Counted from the first letter of the stretch, positions 1 to 8,559 are shown. The stretch: 64,000 nt of DNA from Thioclava nitratireducens (GCF_001940525.2 NZ_CP019437.1:3335501-3399500), one strand, 5' to 3'. Notes: generated by a model not told the origin, from the sequence alone. Made by a program: numbers and translations.

Positions 1-258
1 TACCGCGCCGATGCCCGCAATGGCCCCTATTACGGGCTGATGCAGATCCTGCCGCAAACCGCGCGCGGCATGGGCTTTCGCGGCAAGCCGCATGACCTGC
101 TCGATCCCGATACCAACCTGAAATACGCAGTGAAATACCTGCGCGGCGCGTGGCTCGTTTCGGACGGATCGGAAGATCGCGCGGTGAAATGGTATTCGCG
201 CGGCTATTACTACGAGGCGAAACGGCGCGGGTTACTCCGCGAAACCGGGCTGCGCTGA
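1..258 (+). CDS. Lytic transglycosylase (SLT domain), C-terminal part
   Basis: Only the last 85 codons are in the window; the 5' end lies outside. The visible part contains YYGLMQILPQTARGMGF, which matches the GLMQ-(I/L)-P-TA core of soluble lytic transglycosylase (SLT, goose-lysozyme-like) domains, followed by the usual DP-x-NL-x-YAVKYL segment in which the fold lines up further substrate-groove residues. Enzymes of this family cleave the MurNAc-GlcNAc bond of peptidoglycan in the periplasm with formation of 1,6-anhydroMurNAc. The catalytic glutamate would lie upstream of the window edge, so activity cannot be judged. The gene converges on an ABC permease gene, with a repeat element between them. 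Confidence 0.8.
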   Translation, partial: YRADARNGPYYGLMQILPQTARGMGFRGKPHDLLDPDTNLKYAVKYLRGAWLVSDGSEDRAVKWYSRGYYYEAKRRGLLRETGLR

Positions 259-290
259 CCCGCAACCTGCGCGTCCTCGAACTGAGGGAC

Positions 291-356
291 GCTCCGCGGG
301 GGATATTTGCGCCAAGGCGAAGCAAAACGCTCTCTCCGAAATATCCCCGCCGGAGG
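291..356. repeat. Inverted pair of GGGGATATTT elements
   Basis: The stretch at 291-308 (GCTCCGCGGGGGATATTT) recurs as an imperfect inverted copy at 339-356 (AAATATCCCCGCCGGAGG) with a 30-base spacer that includes CCAAGGCGAAG. A hairpin with about 16 paired bases is possible. It lies between the 3' ends of two convergent genes, where it could end transcription from both sides. Related single copies occur at 5828-5858 and 15285-15320. Confidence 0.6.
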
Positions 357-384
357 CATCCGGCCTTTCCACGCAAAGCTGCCC

Positions 385-2892
385 TCACTCAGGCGCGCGC
401 AACACCCCGGCAGGCCGGGCCGCAAGCGGGCGCAAAGCGAAGACCAGACCCGCGAGCAGCGTCGCGATCACACCGCCCGCCACGATCAGAAGCGCAGGCA
501 TCGGGGCGAAATGGAACTCCGCGCCCATCACCAGATGAACCACGGCCCAGCCCGCGAGCCCGCCAAACAGGATCGCGACCAGCCCCGCCGCCGCGCCCAT
601 CAGCGCAGAGCGCAGCGCGAAGCTCGCTAGGATCGCGCTGCGCGTGGCGCCGAGCGTCTTGAGCATCGCCGCCTCCCAGGCCCGCTCGCGCTCGCCTGCC
701 GCCGCCGCGCCGATCAGCACGACGAAGCCGGTAAGCAGCGTCACGCCCGCCGCTAGCGAGGTCGCCCGCGCGATGGCCGAGAGCGCATCAGTCACGCGCT
801 GCAAGGCATCGCGCACGCGGATCGCGGTGATATTGGGGAAGCGTTCCGCCAGATCGCGCATCACCTGCGCCTCGGCGCTTGGCGGCGCGTAGATCGTGGC
901 GAGCCATGTATGGGGCGCACCGCGCAGCGCCGCCGGATCGAGCGTGAGGACGAAACCGATCCCGCCGGTCGAGAAATCCACATCGCGGAACGAGGTCACC
1001 TTCGCGGTGATGTCGCGCCCGAGGATGTTCACCGTGATCGTATCGCCGAGCTTCAGGCCGATCTCCTGCGCCTCCTTGGCCGAGAAGCTGGCCAGCGGCG
1101 GGCCGTTATAGTCCTTCGGCCACCACTCGCCCGCGGTGATCTTCTCGCGCGGGGTCTCGGCATAGGTCACGCCGCGATCGCCGCGCAGCACCCAATGCTC
1201 GCCATGCGTCTTGCGCGCATCCTCGCCGTTGATCTTGGCGATCACGCCGCGCAACATCGGCACGCTTTCGACCTTGGTCACCTCTGGCATGTCAGCCAGC
1301 AGATCGGTGAAGGGCTGTATCTGGTCGGGCTGGATATCGATCACGAAATAGGCCGGCGCGACCTTCGGCAGATCGCGGTCGATCGCACCGCGCAAGCCGC
1401 TGTCGACTTGTCCCACGGCGGCCAGAACCGAGAGGCCGAGGCCGAGCGACAGGATGACCGAGCGCGCCTCGGAGCGCGGCCCGCCGATAGCGGCAAGGGC
1501 TGCGCGCAGCACGGGGCGGCCCCGGGCACGGTGCTGGGCGCGACGCGCGAGCCAGCGGATCAGGCTCGCCGCGAGCGTGAGGATCAGAAGCGCCACGGCG
1601 ATGCCGCCGAGGCTCGCCAGCGTCAGCGTCCAGAGACCCGAGAACCACGCCGAGACGGTGACGATGATCGTCAGAAGCGCTGCCGTCAGCAGAAGCGTGG
1701 GCCAGCCCGGCAGGCGGCGGCCTGCGCCGGTGTCGCGGTAAAGCGTCGCCGCGCGCATCTTCGACATGCGCGAGAGCGGCCAGAGCGCAAACAGCATCGC
1801 GACCAATGCGCCGTAGAGCGCGGCCTCGCCCAGCGGGCCGGGATCGAGGCCGATCTCGACCGGCAGTGGTAGCGCGCGTTCGATCAGCCCGGATGCGCCG
1901 AGTACGAGACCGGCACCAAGGAGGAGCCCGGCGAGAATGCCCGCGAGGCCGAGGGCTGCGAGCTGCAGCAGAAACGCCGCGCGGATCGTGCCTCCGGTCG
2001 CGCCGAGCGCGCGCAGGGTCGCGATGGTGGGCGCTTTGCGTTCGATCCACGCAGCGACCGTGGCGGAGATGCCGACCCCGCCTACGGCCAGCCCGGCAAG
2101 CCCGACCAGCACGAGGAAAGAGCCCAGCCGCTGCACGAAACGCTCCGCCCCCGGCGCGGCCCGGCGGCGGTCGGACCAGCGCATACCGGCCCCGTCGAAC
2201 CGGGTCTCGGCCTGCTGTTTCAGCGTGGCGAGGTCGGTGTCTGGCGGCAGCGTCGCGCGGTATTCCGTCTCGAAGAGCGAGCCGGGCGACAGCAGCGGCG
2301 TGTTCTCGATGGCCGACAGGGAGACGATGGAATGCGGACCGAGGCCCATCCCCGTCCCGGTCGAATCCGGCTCGCGCACGATCCGCGCCATCATCACGAA
2401 ATCCTGCCCGCCCAGCTGCACCTTATCACCAGGGCTCAGGCCCAGACGGTCAGCGAGGATCGGATCGAGGAAAATCCCCGGCAAGCCGCCCTGCCCCGTC
2501 AACGCGTCAGGCGCGACGGGCGGATCAAGCTTCAGCTTGCCGGTCAGCGGATAGGCCCCGTCCACCGCCTTCACCTGCGTCAACGCGCGGTCGGCGGGAT
2601 CGGTGCCGGTCGACAGCATCGAGCGGAAGTCGATCACCTCCGAGACCGCCGTGGCGCGGTCGGTGATCCATTGCAGCTCCTCGGGCTTGGCGCGGCGATA
2701 GGTGAATTCGTATTGCGCGTCGCCCCCCAAGAGCACCGCGCCCTGATCCGACAGCGCACGCTCGATCGCGGAGCGCACCAGACCGACCGAGGCGATCGCC
2801 GCCACGCCCAGCATGAGGCAGAGCAACATCACCCAGAAGCCGCGAATGCCGCCGCGCAGCTCGCGCCGGGCGATGGAGAGCGCGAGGCTCAT
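385..2892 (-). CDS. ABC transporter permease, YbbP/FtsX family
   Basis: An 835-residue inner-membrane protein with the layout of the YbbP/MacB-like permeases. A first membrane helix lies near residues 20-42, followed by a large periplasmic domain. The first FtsX-type membrane block contains IERKAPTIATLRALGAT, and a second at the C-terminus contains WEAAMLKTLGATRSAIL. The two LRALGAT/LKTLGAT motifs are the usual coupling helices that contact the ATPase. The start codon overlaps the stop of the upstream ATPase gene by four bases (ATGA), so the pair is translationally coupled. With the adjacent TesA-like esterase this reproduces the ybbP-ybbA-tesA neighbourhood known from enterobacteria. The substrate is unknown; export or extraction of lipophilic compounds is an inference from the family. 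Confidence 0.85.
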   Translation of the reverse strand: MSLALSIARRELRGGIRGFWVMLLCLMLGVAAIASVGLVRSAIERALSDQGAVLLGGDAQYEFTYRRAKPEELQWITDRATAVSEVIDFRSMLSTGTDPADRALTQVKAVDGAYPLTGKLKLDPPVAPDALTGQGGLPGIFLDPILADRLGLSPGDKVQLGGQDFVMMARIVREPDSTGTGMGLGPHSIVSLSAIENTPLLSPGSLFETEYRATLPPDTDLATLKQQAETRFDGAGMRWSDRRRAAPGAERFVQRLGSFLVLVGLAGLAVGGVGISATVAAWIERKAPTIATLRALGATGGTIRAAFLLQLAALGLAGILAGLLLGAGLVLGASGLIERALPLPVEIGLDPGPLGEAALYGALVAMLFALWPLSRMSKMRAATLYRDTGAGRRLPGWPTLLLTAALLTIIVTVSAWFSGLWTLTLASLGGIAVALLILTLAASLIRWLARRAQHRARGRPVLRAALAAIGGPRSEARSVILSLGLGLSVLAAVGQVDSGLRGAIDRDLPKVAPAYFVIDIQPDQIQPFTDLLADMPEVTKVESVPMLRGVIAKINGEDARKTHGEHWVLRGDRGVTYAETPREKITAGEWWPKDYNGPPLASFSAKEAQEIGLKLGDTITVNILGRDITAKVTSFRDVDFSTGGIGFVLTLDPAALRGAPHTWLATIYAPPSAEAQVMRDLAERFPNITAIRVRDALQRVTDALSAIARATSLAAGVTLLTGFVVLIGAAAAGERERAWEAAMLKTLGATRSAILASFALRSALMGAAAGLVAILFGGLAGWAVVHLVMGAEFHFAPMPALLIVAGGVIATLLAGLVFALRPLAARPAGVLRAPE

Positions 2893-3587
2893 GCGGGGGT
2901 GCCCGTAGCAATGTGATCGCCCACGACTTCTCCATCACGCAGCTCCACGATCCGGTCGCAGCGCGAGGCCAGTTCAGGCGCGTGGGTCACCAGCACCAAC
3001 GTCGCGCCGTGTTTCTCCTGCAGGCCGAAAAGCAGCTCGATGATCGTCTCGCCCGTGGCGCTGTCGAGATTGCCGGTGGGTTCATCCGCCAGCAGGATCG
3101 CAGGTCGCGGCGCGACCGCGCGGGCCAGCGCCACGCGCTGCTGCTCGCCGCCCGACATCTGGCTGGGATAATGGTCGAGCCTATGCGCCAGCCCGACGGC
3201 CTCCAGCTCTGCCGCGGCGCGCTCGAACGGGCGCTCCACGCCTGCGATTTCCAGCGGCATCGCGACGTTTTCCAGCGCTGTCATCGTCGGGATGAGGTGG
3301 AAGCTTTGGAAAACCACCCCCATATTACCCCGACGAAACCGCGCCAGCGCATCCTCGGACAGCTTCGAGAGATCGTGACCCAAAGCGGTGACAGACCCCG
3401 AGGTGGCGCGTTCCAGCCCACCCATCAGCATGAGGAGCGACGATTTGCCCGATCCAGACGGCCCCGTAAGCCCGACGCTTTCCCCTTTCGCGATGCTGAG
3501 GTCGATCCCGTTGAGGATCTCGACCGGGCCGGTATTGCCGTCGAGCGCGAGCCGCGCGTCTTTCAACTCAAGGATCGTTTCACTCAT
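2889..3587 (-). CDS. ABC transporter ATP-binding protein, YbbA/LolD type
   Basis: A 232-residue ATPase subunit carrying Walker A GPSGSGKSS, the Q-loop region GVVFQSFHLIPTMTALENV, the signature SGGEQQRVALARA and Walker B ILLADEPTGNLD. These are all hallmarks of the MacB/LolD/YbbA subfamily that energises FtsX-type permeases. I chose the ATG at 3587 (MSETILELKD) over an in-frame upstream ATG at 3641. The longer form would add 18 residues without similarity to the family and would run into the divergent esterase gene. The gene is first in a two-gene operon with the permease and is separated by 40 bases from tesA on the other strand, so the two transcripts share a short divergent promoter region. 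Confidence 0.9.
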   Translation of the reverse strand: MSETILELKDARLALDGNTGPVEILNGIDLSIAKGESVGLTGPSGSGKSSLLMLMGGLERATSGSVTALGHDLSKLSEDALARFRRGNMGVVFQSFHLIPTMTALENVAMPLEIAGVERPFERAAAELEAVGLAHRLDHYPSQMSGGEQQRVALARAVAPRPAILLADEPTGNLDSATGETIIELLFGLQEKHGATLVLVTHAPELASRCDRIVELRDGEVVGDHIATGTPA

Positions 3588-3627
3588 GCGCCGTCTTTCT
3601 TTTGCTTCAAAGGGATATGGGCCGCGC

Positions 3628-4290
3628 ATGGGGATACGCAAGCGGATCGCGGCCGGTTTTATCGCCGCAGGGCTGGCTCTGAGCGCTGTGCCCGCGATGG
3701 CGGAGGTGTCGATCCTCGCGCTCGGGGACTCGCTGACCCAAGGCTACGGGCTCGATAATCCGACCGACGGGCTGGTCCCGCAGCTGCAAGGCTGGCTGCG
3801 CGATCACGGGCAGGATGTCAGCGTCATCAATGGCGGCGTCTCCGGCGACACGACGGCGGGCGGGCTGTCGCGGATCGACTGGCTCCTGACGCCGCAGCCC
3901 GATGCGGTGATCGTGGCTCTGGGCGGCAACGACCTGCTGCGGGGGTTGCCCCCGGAACAGGCGCGCGCGAACCTCGACGGCATCCTCGCGAAACTGCAGG
4001 CGAAGGACATTCCGGCACTGCTGGCAGGCCTTCCCGCACCGGGGAATTTCGGCCCGAAATACCAGAAGGATTTCGACGCGATCTATCCTGACCTGGCGAA
4101 GAAATACGATGCGGTTCTGGTGCCCAACCTGCTCGCCCCGATCACGGAGACTTCGATCGAGGAGCGCGCGAAGACCAACCTGATGCAGCCCGACAATATC
4201 CACCCCTCGCCTGCCGGCGTCAAAAAGGTGGTGGCGGCGCTGGGGCCGAAGGTGCTGGAGCTTCTGGCAAAGGTGAAGCCAGGGAGCTGA
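3628..4290 (+). CDS. tesA: Arylesterase / acyl-CoA thioesterase I (SGNH hydrolase)
   Basis: A 220-residue exported GDSL (SGNH) hydrolase. The N-terminus, KRIAAGFIAAGLALSAVPAMA, is a typical signal peptide ending in AMA. Block I is ALGDSLTQGYG with the nucleophile serine, block II contains NGGVSGDTTAGG, block III is GGNDLLRG, and block V is DNIHPSPAG with the catalytic Asp and His, so all SGNH residues are present. E. coli TesA is a periplasmic thioesterase, lysophospholipase and arylesterase of similar size. I chose the ATG at 3628 because it gives a clean signal peptide; longer in-frame starts would overlap the divergent ATPase gene. Its neighbour is the YbbA/YbbP-type transporter, as in other proteobacteria. 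Confidence 0.88.
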   Translation: MGIRKRIAAGFIAAGLALSAVPAMAEVSILALGDSLTQGYGLDNPTDGLVPQLQGWLRDHGQDVSVINGGVSGDTTAGGLSRIDWLLTPQPDAVIVALGGNDLLRGLPPEQARANLDGILAKLQAKDIPALLAGLPAPGNFGPKYQKDFDAIYPDLAKKYDAVLVPNLLAPITETSIEERAKTNLMQPDNIHPSPAGVKKVVAALGPKVLELLAKVKPGS

Positions 4291-4301
4291 GCGCTCAGCT
4301 C
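4284..4301. other. Perfect 18-base palindrome joining two convergent stop codons
   Basis: GAGCTGAGCGCTCAGCTC is a perfect palindrome. It includes the stop of the esterase gene (TGA at 4288-4290) and the stop of the convergent lipoprotein gene (TCA on this strand at 4295-4297). It has no T tract, so action as an intrinsic terminator is uncertain. Confidence 0.5.
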
Positions 4302-4702
4302 TCCTCTTCGGGATAAGCCGCCTTGCAGGCTGCGATCTGCGCCTCGGCGGCCTTCGACAGTTCCGCCTGCCGCTTCAACAGAGCCTCAAGTTTGCGCTTT
4401 TCGATTACCGGATCTATCGGGATCGGTCGCTGGCGCGTCACAGTGTAATCCTCGAGGCACATGCGCGGCTTCTGGATCAGCTTGTCGCCCTTGGTGATCG
4501 TGTCGTAGCCACAGATTTCCCACCGGCTCGACGTGGTCTCGTAGCTCTGCCACGCATAGCCGCGCGCGAGATTGCCCTGCACCTCGCTGACCAGATCGGT
4601 GACGCGGCGCAGTTCGGTCGTGGATTGCCGGATACAGCGCTCCTGCGGGGTGCCGCAGGCGGCGAGCAGGACGAGCGGGATCAGCATCAGGGCGTGGCGC
4701 AT
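4295..4702 (-). CDS. Small hypothetical lipoprotein
   Basis: A 135-residue protein with a lipoprotein signal: the first residues are MRHALMLIPLVLLAAC, with a lipobox LLAAC followed by GTP. The mature part has three further cysteines before the middle (ERCIRQ, WEICGY, RMCLED) and one near the end (IAACKA). It ends in a charged, probably helical region (KRKLEALLKRQAELSKAAEAQI). I do not recognise a domain. It stands alone between tesA (convergent) and hemF (divergent), and similar small cysteine-containing lipoproteins are common in Rhodobacteraceae. The function is unknown; location at the inner leaflet of the outer membrane or the outer leaflet of the inner membrane is inferred from the lipobox. 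Confidence 0.75.
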   Translation of the reverse strand: MRHALMLIPLVLLAACGTPQERCIRQSTTELRRVTDLVSEVQGNLARGYAWQSYETTSSRWEICGYDTITKGDKLIQKPRMCLEDYTVTRQRPIPIDPVIEKRKLEALLKRQAELSKAAEAQIAACKAAYPEEES

Positions 4703-4817
4703 GGGCGGTCTCCTTCGCGTTCAGCCTACGCCCGCTTCCGCCCGCGATCAATCGCGCCCTTCCCGCACCCGCCCACGCCTGCTAAGGATCACGCCAGAGA
4801 TTTGGGAGGCCCGACGC

Positions 4818-5717
4818 ATGACAGACACGGTTGAGGATTTCGACGCCCGCAAGGCCCGCGCGAGCCAGTGGTTCTCGGACCTGCGCGACCGGATCGTGGC
4901 GGCGTTCGAGGGGCTGGAGGACAGTCATACCGAAGGTCCGCTGTCCGAGCAGGCGCCGGGTCGCTTCGAAGTCACCCCGACCGAGCGCAAGGGCCCCGCG
5001 GGCGAGGACCACGGCGGCGGCAAGATGAGCGTGATGCGCGGCGGTCGCGTCTTCGAAAAGGTCGGCGTGAACATCTCCACCGTCTGGGGCGAACTGGCCC
5101 CCCGCGCGCAAAAGGCGATGGCCGCGCGCGGCGTGCCGGGGATGGAGGAAGACCCGCGTTTCTGGGCCGCAGGCATTTCGCTGGTCGCGCATATGCAGAA
5201 CCCGCATTGCCCCGCCGTACACATGAATACCCGGATGTTCTGGACGCCCGGCGCGTGGTGGTTCGGCGGCGGCGCGGACCTCAATCCGTGTCTTGAGTAT
5301 GACGAGGACACCGCGCATTTCCACGCCGAGATGCAGGCCGCCTGCGACGCTCATGACAAGACCTATTACGACCATTTCAAAGCCTGGGCGGACGAGTATT
5401 TCTTCATCCCCCATCGCGGCCGTGCGCGTGGCGTCGGCGGTATCTTCTACGACGATCTGAACACCGATGAGTGGGAGGACGATTTCGCCTTCACCCAATC
5501 GGTGGGCGCGGCCTTCCTGCCCGCCTTCCAGCCGCTGATCGAGAAACGCCGCGTGCAGGACTGGTCCGAAGAGGACCGCGAAGCCCAGCTGCGTCATCGC
5601 GGGCTCTATGCCGAATATAACCTCGTCTATGATCGGGGCACGAAATTCGGGTTGGAAACCGGCCACAATGCGGATGCGGTCCTGATGAGCCTGCCGCCCG
5701 TCGCGAAGTGGTATTGA
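4818..5717 (+). CDS. hemF: Coproporphyrinogen III oxidase, oxygen-dependent
   Basis: The 299-residue product matches the usual length of HemF. It converts coproporphyrinogen III to protoporphyrinogen IX by two oxidative decarboxylations using O2, in the cytoplasm. Family signatures are visible: NPHCPAVHMNTRMFW, WWFGGGADLNPCLEYDEDT, and the C-terminal YAEYNLVYDRGTKFGLETG. The start at 4818 (MTDTVEDFDA) sits nine bases after GGGAGG. An upstream extension in the same frame would run antisense through the lipoprotein gene and is rejected. The window also holds the oxygen-independent counterpart hemN beside fnrL, so the cell can make heme with or without oxygen. The gene faces hemE tail to tail. 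Confidence 0.95.
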   Translation: MTDTVEDFDARKARASQWFSDLRDRIVAAFEGLEDSHTEGPLSEQAPGRFEVTPTERKGPAGEDHGGGKMSVMRGGRVFEKVGVNISTVWGELAPRAQKAMAARGVPGMEEDPRFWAAGISLVAHMQNPHCPAVHMNTRMFWTPGAWWFGGGADLNPCLEYDEDTAHFHAEMQAACDAHDKTYYDHFKAWADEYFFIPHRGRARGVGGIFYDDLNTDEWEDDFAFTQSVGAAFLPAFQPLIEKRRVQDWSEEDREAQLRHRGLYAEYNLVYDRGTKFGLETGHNADAVLMSLPPVAKWY

Positions 5718-5745
5718 AGGGCTGATGGCCTCATGGGCGCGAGGT

Positions 5746-5812
5746 GGAGGGGCGCTGCCCCACCCGCGCGCAGGCACGTAAACGGAAAGAAAAGAGGGGC
5801 GCTGCCCCTCTT
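5746..5812. repeat. Tandem GGAGGGGCGCTGCCCC motifs with hairpin
   Basis: GGAGGGGCGCTGCCCC occurs at 5746-5761, and a second copy (GAGGGGCGCTGCCCC) at 5795-5809. The second copy is the centre of a perfect 9-base-pair stem with a 3-base loop at 5792-5812. The region lies between the convergent ends of hemF and hemE and may act as a terminator or be a dispersed repeat; no T tract follows the stem. Confidence 0.5.
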
Positions 5813-5827
5813 CGCTTACGCGAATTC

Positions 5828-5858
5828 ACCCCGGGATATTTTTACCAAGAGGAAGAAA
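5828..5858 (+). repeat. GGGATATTT element, second copy
   Basis: CCCCGGGATATTTTTACCAAGAGGAAGAA resembles the elements at 291-356 and 15285-15320 (shared core GGGATATTT followed by CCAAG and a GAAG-like end). It is again in a gap between two convergent genes (hemF and hemE). Confidence 0.5.
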
Positions 5859-5910
5859 TAGTTGCGCGCCCGAATACTCGGACGCGCGCGCTCTCGGTCG
5901 AAATCGCGTG

Positions 5911-6942
5911 TCAACCGTTGCGGATCGTCTCGACCATCAGCGCCACGTTCTCCGGATCGGCATCGGGAGTGATCCCGTGACCGAGATTGAAGATATGCGG
6001 CCCCTTGCTGAAGGCCTGCACCACGTGGCGGGTCTCGTCGATCAGCGCCTGACCTCCGGTGACCATATGCGAGGATGCGAGGTTGCCCTGTACGCAGCCC
6101 GACACCTGGACATGCTCTGCACCCCATTCCGGTGTCACCGAATTGTCGAGAGCGACGCAATCGGCGCCGGTCTTCTGATGGAAGCCGATATAGCCCTTGC
6201 CCGCCTCGCGCGGGAAGGCGATGACCGGCAGACCCGGGTAACGCGCTTTCATCTCGGCGATGATCTTGCGCGCCGGTTCGACGGCGAAGTCCTCGAAATC
6301 CTGACCCTTGAGCGAGCCCGCCCAGCTGTCGAAGATCTTCACGACCTCGGCTCCGGCCTCGACCTGTTTCGAAAGGTATTCGATGGTCGAGACGGTCAGC
6401 AGGTCGATGATTTTCACGAAGGTCTCGCGGTCTTCGGCCTTCAGCGCATGCGCCGGACCCTGATCCTTCGTGCCACGCCCCGCGATCATATAGGTCGCGA
6501 CGGTCCACGGTGCGCCGGCGAAACCGATCAGAGTGGTCTCTTTCGGCAGTTCTTCCGAGAGGATCGAGACCGTCTCATAGACCGGATTCAGCGTCTCGTG
6601 GATGTCGTCCTTGGTCTTGAGCTTGGCGAAATCGTCGGCCCCGGTGATCGTCGAGAGGCGCGGGCCCTCGCCTGTCACGAACCACAGATCGGCGCCCAGA
6701 GCCTGCGGCAGAAGCAGGATGTCGGCGAACAGGATCGCCGCGTCGAAGCCGTAGCGGCGGATCGGCTGCAACGTCACTTCGGCGGCCAGTTCGGGGGTGT
6801 AGCACAGCGACAGGAAATCGCCCGCCTTCGCCCGCGTCGCGCGATATTCCGGCAGGTAGCGCCCCGCCTGCCGCATCATCCAGACCGGAGGGGTCGGCAG
6901 CACTTCGCCTTTCAAAGCTCGCAGGATCGTCTTGTCGGTCAT
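5911..6942 (-). CDS. hemE: Uroporphyrinogen decarboxylase
   Basis: A 343-residue cytoplasmic enzyme that removes four carboxylates from uroporphyrinogen III to give coproporphyrinogen III. The N-terminal signature [14 protein letters not shown] is present and carries the arginines that hold substrate carboxylates. [14 protein letters not shown] and the C-terminal [16 protein letters not shown] are also present. The start at 6942 follows AAGAGGAGG in the mRNA sense. hemE is divergent from hemC across a gap of 98 bases, an arrangement found in other Rhodobacteraceae, so these two steps of tetrapyrrole synthesis probably share a control region. It converges with hemF. Nothing unusual was seen in the coding sequence. 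Confidence 0.95.
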   Translation of the reverse strand: MTDKTILRALKGEVLPTPPVWMMRQAGRYLPEYRATRAKAGDFLSLCYTPELAAEVTLQPIRRYGFDAAILFADILLLPQALGADLWFVTGEGPRLSTITGADDFAKLKTKDDIHETLNPVYETVSILSEELPKETTLIGFAGAPWTVATYMIAGRGTKDQGPAHALKAEDRETFVKIIDLLTVSTIEYLSKQVEAGAEVVKIFDSWAGSLKGQDFEDFAVEPARKIIAEMKARYPGLPVIAFPREAGKGYIGFHQKTGADCVALDNSVTPEWGAEHVQVSGCVQGNLASSHMVTGGQALIDETRHVVQAFSKGPHIFNLGHGITPDADPENVALMVETIRNG

Positions 6943-7040
6943 TCTGGCGCCTCCTCTTTGCCCCCTTCGACGCGACCTGTGGCGTCATGTCAAGCGCGGG
7001 GCTTCTTGCAAGGTCCATCTGTCGCGGATATTCCGGGGCC

Positions 7041-7994
7041 ATGACACAGATGCCCGATGCGAAATCCCCGCTCAAGATCGGCACCCGCGGCTCGCCGCTG
7101 GCGCTGGCGCAGGCCTATGAGACCCGTGACCGGCTGATGGCCGCGCATGGCCTGCCCGAAGACGCTTTCGAGGTCGTGGTGATCAAGACCACGGGCGACG
7201 ACCGGGCGATGATCGCGGCGGACAAACCGCTCAAGGAGATCGGCAACAAGGGCCTGTTCACGAAGGAAATCGAAGAGGCGATGGTCGATGGCCGCATCGA
7301 TATCGCCGTGCATTCGATGAAGGACATGCCGACCGAGCAGCCCGAGGGACTGGTGCTCGATTGCTATCTGCCGCGCGAAGACGTGCGCGATGCCTTCGTC
7401 AGCCTGGAATACGACTCGATCATGGCCCTGCCCGAAGGGGCGACGGTCGGCACCTCCAGCCTGCGTCGCCGGGCGCAGCTTGCCCATGTGCGACCCGATC
7501 TGAAGCTGGTCGAGTTTCGCGGCAATGTGCAGACCCGGCTGAAGAAGCTGGCGGACGGTGTCGCGGCTGCGAGCTTCCTCGCCTATGCGGGGCTGCGGCG
7601 TCTGGGGATGGAGGACTCGGCGCGCGGGCCCATCGCCCCCGAAGAGATGCTGCCGGCTGTCGCACAGGGCGCGATCGGGATCGAGCGCCGGATGGCCGAT
7701 GCTCGCGCCGAGGCGCTTCTGGCCCCGATCCATGATCTGGTGACCGAGCAGCGCCTACTGGCGGAACGCGCCTTCCTCGCGACGCTGGACGGCTCCTGCG
7801 AGACACCGATTGCCGGGCTCGCACTGATCGAGGGCGACCGGCTCTGGCTGCGCGGTCAGATCCTACGTCCCGACGGCTCCGAGGCGCTCGCGGGCGAGCG
7901 CTGGGGCAATATCGACGAGGGCGCCGCGATGGGCGAACACCTCGCGCGCGATCTGCTGTCTCAGGCGGGCGAAGGGTTCTTCGACTGGCGCTGA
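7041..7994 (+). CDS. hemC: Hydroxymethylbilane synthase (porphobilinogen deaminase)
   Basis: The 317-residue product joins four porphobilinogen molecules into hydroxymethylbilane. The family marks are IGTRGSPLALAQA near the N-terminus, HSMKDMPTEQP, GTSSLRRRAQL with the substrate arginines, and LDGSCETPIAG, whose cysteine (about residue 253) carries the dipyrromethane cofactor. The ATG at 7041 is preferred; an in-frame start 54 bases upstream would add residues with no family match. The gene is divergent from hemE, the enzyme two steps later. Its stop lies four bases from the stop of the convergent hypothetical gene, inside a short inverted repeat (GCTGAG-CA-CTCAGC, 7990-8003). Confidence 0.95.
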   Translation: MTQMPDAKSPLKIGTRGSPLALAQAYETRDRLMAAHGLPEDAFEVVVIKTTGDDRAMIAADKPLKEIGNKGLFTKEIEEAMVDGRIDIAVHSMKDMPTEQPEGLVLDCYLPREDVRDAFVSLEYDSIMALPEGATVGTSSLRRRAQLAHVRPDLKLVEFRGNVQTRLKKLADGVAAASFLAYAGLRRLGMEDSARGPIAPEEMLPAVAQGAIGIERRMADARAEALLAPIHDLVTEQRLLAERAFLATLDGSCETPIAGLALIEGDRLWLRGQILRPDGSEALAGERWGNIDEGAAMGEHLARDLLSQAGEGFFDWR

Positions 7995-8003
7995 GCACTC
8001 AGC
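7990..8003. other. Inverted repeat joining convergent stop codons
   Basis: GCTGAGCACTCAGC: six-base arms around CA, including TGA of hemC (7992-7994) and the stop of the opposite gene (TCA at 7999-8001). It shares CTGAGC-R-CTCAG with the palindrome at 4284-4301. Confidence 0.4.
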
Positions 8004-8559
8004 ACAGAAGCTGACCCGCCGCGCGGCGCTCGAGCGCCCGCTCCATCTCGGGGATTTCGCCATCGCCGAAGCCGCGCAAGGCGAGGCGTTCCAGCGGGCT
8101 GATATCGCACCAGAGGTTTTTCAGCACCTTGTCGCGGCGCTTGCGCGGCACCTCGGCCAGACGCATTTCATAGATCTCGTCGGCCGCCGCCAGAAGACGC
8201 GGATGCAGGTTCTCGAGCAGCGGTTCGAAAGCGATGCGGGCGGATTTGGCGTTGCGGAGCCGCAGGATCGCCCCCTCGCCGACGGTCATCGTCTGGATCA
8301 GAGTCCAGTCCAGCACATCGGCTGCCCGGTGCGGCGGGATCGGGGCGTGACCGCTAAGGCCATAGGTCAGACAGAGCACATCGCGCTCGTCCCGTGGCAT
8401 CGCCAGCACGACGCGGGCGCAATCCTGTTCCAAGGCAGTTTCGGCATCCTCCAGCCGCCCGAGGCGCGGTGTCGACACCTGCGATGGCGGCACCTCCGCG
8501 CGGACGAAGATATTGCGGATCACATTATCGAACTTCAGTGCGATATGACGCGAGAGCAT
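7999..8559 (-). CDS. Hypothetical protein, 186 residues
   Basis: I do not recognise this protein. The ATG at 8559 (MLSRHIALKFDNVIRN) is preceded by AAGGAAG at good spacing, so it is preferred to an upstream in-frame start at 8709. The product is soluble and rich in leucine, arginine and glutamate, with no signal peptide or membrane segment. Sequence features are QDCARVVLAMPRDERDVLCLTYGL, a central HRAADVLDWTLIQTMTVGEGAIL, and a C-terminal basic region PRKRRDKVLKNLW. The early part (AMPRDERDVLCLTYGLSG) faintly recalls sigma-factor region 4 (LPERERxVLxLRYGL), but the typical helix-turn-helix that should follow is absent, so this is only an impression. It is convergent with hemC and probably monocistronic. 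Confidence 0.65.
   Translation of the reverse strand: MLSRHIALKFDNVIRNIFVRAEVPPSQVSTPRLGRLEDAETALEQDCARVVLAMPRDERDVLCLTYGLSGHAPIPPHRAADVLDWTLIQTMTVGEGAILRLRNAKSARIAFEPLLENLHPRLLAAADEIYEMRLAEVPRKRRDKVLKNLWCDISPLERLALRGFGDGEIPEMERALERRAAGQLLC

Noticed and set aside
1292-2050. Long reading frames antisense or in other frames of the ABC permease gene (also seen over hemE, ccoG, ccoN, carB and others)
   Set aside because: High-GC shadow frames; they are rich in Arg, Pro and Ala, lack family motifs and lie on top of genes with full-length domain support.
7999-8559. Sigma factor-like regulator
   Set aside because: Only a short stretch (AMPRDERDVLCLTYGL) recalls sigma region 4; region 2 and the helix-turn-helix are missing, so it is listed as hypothetical.
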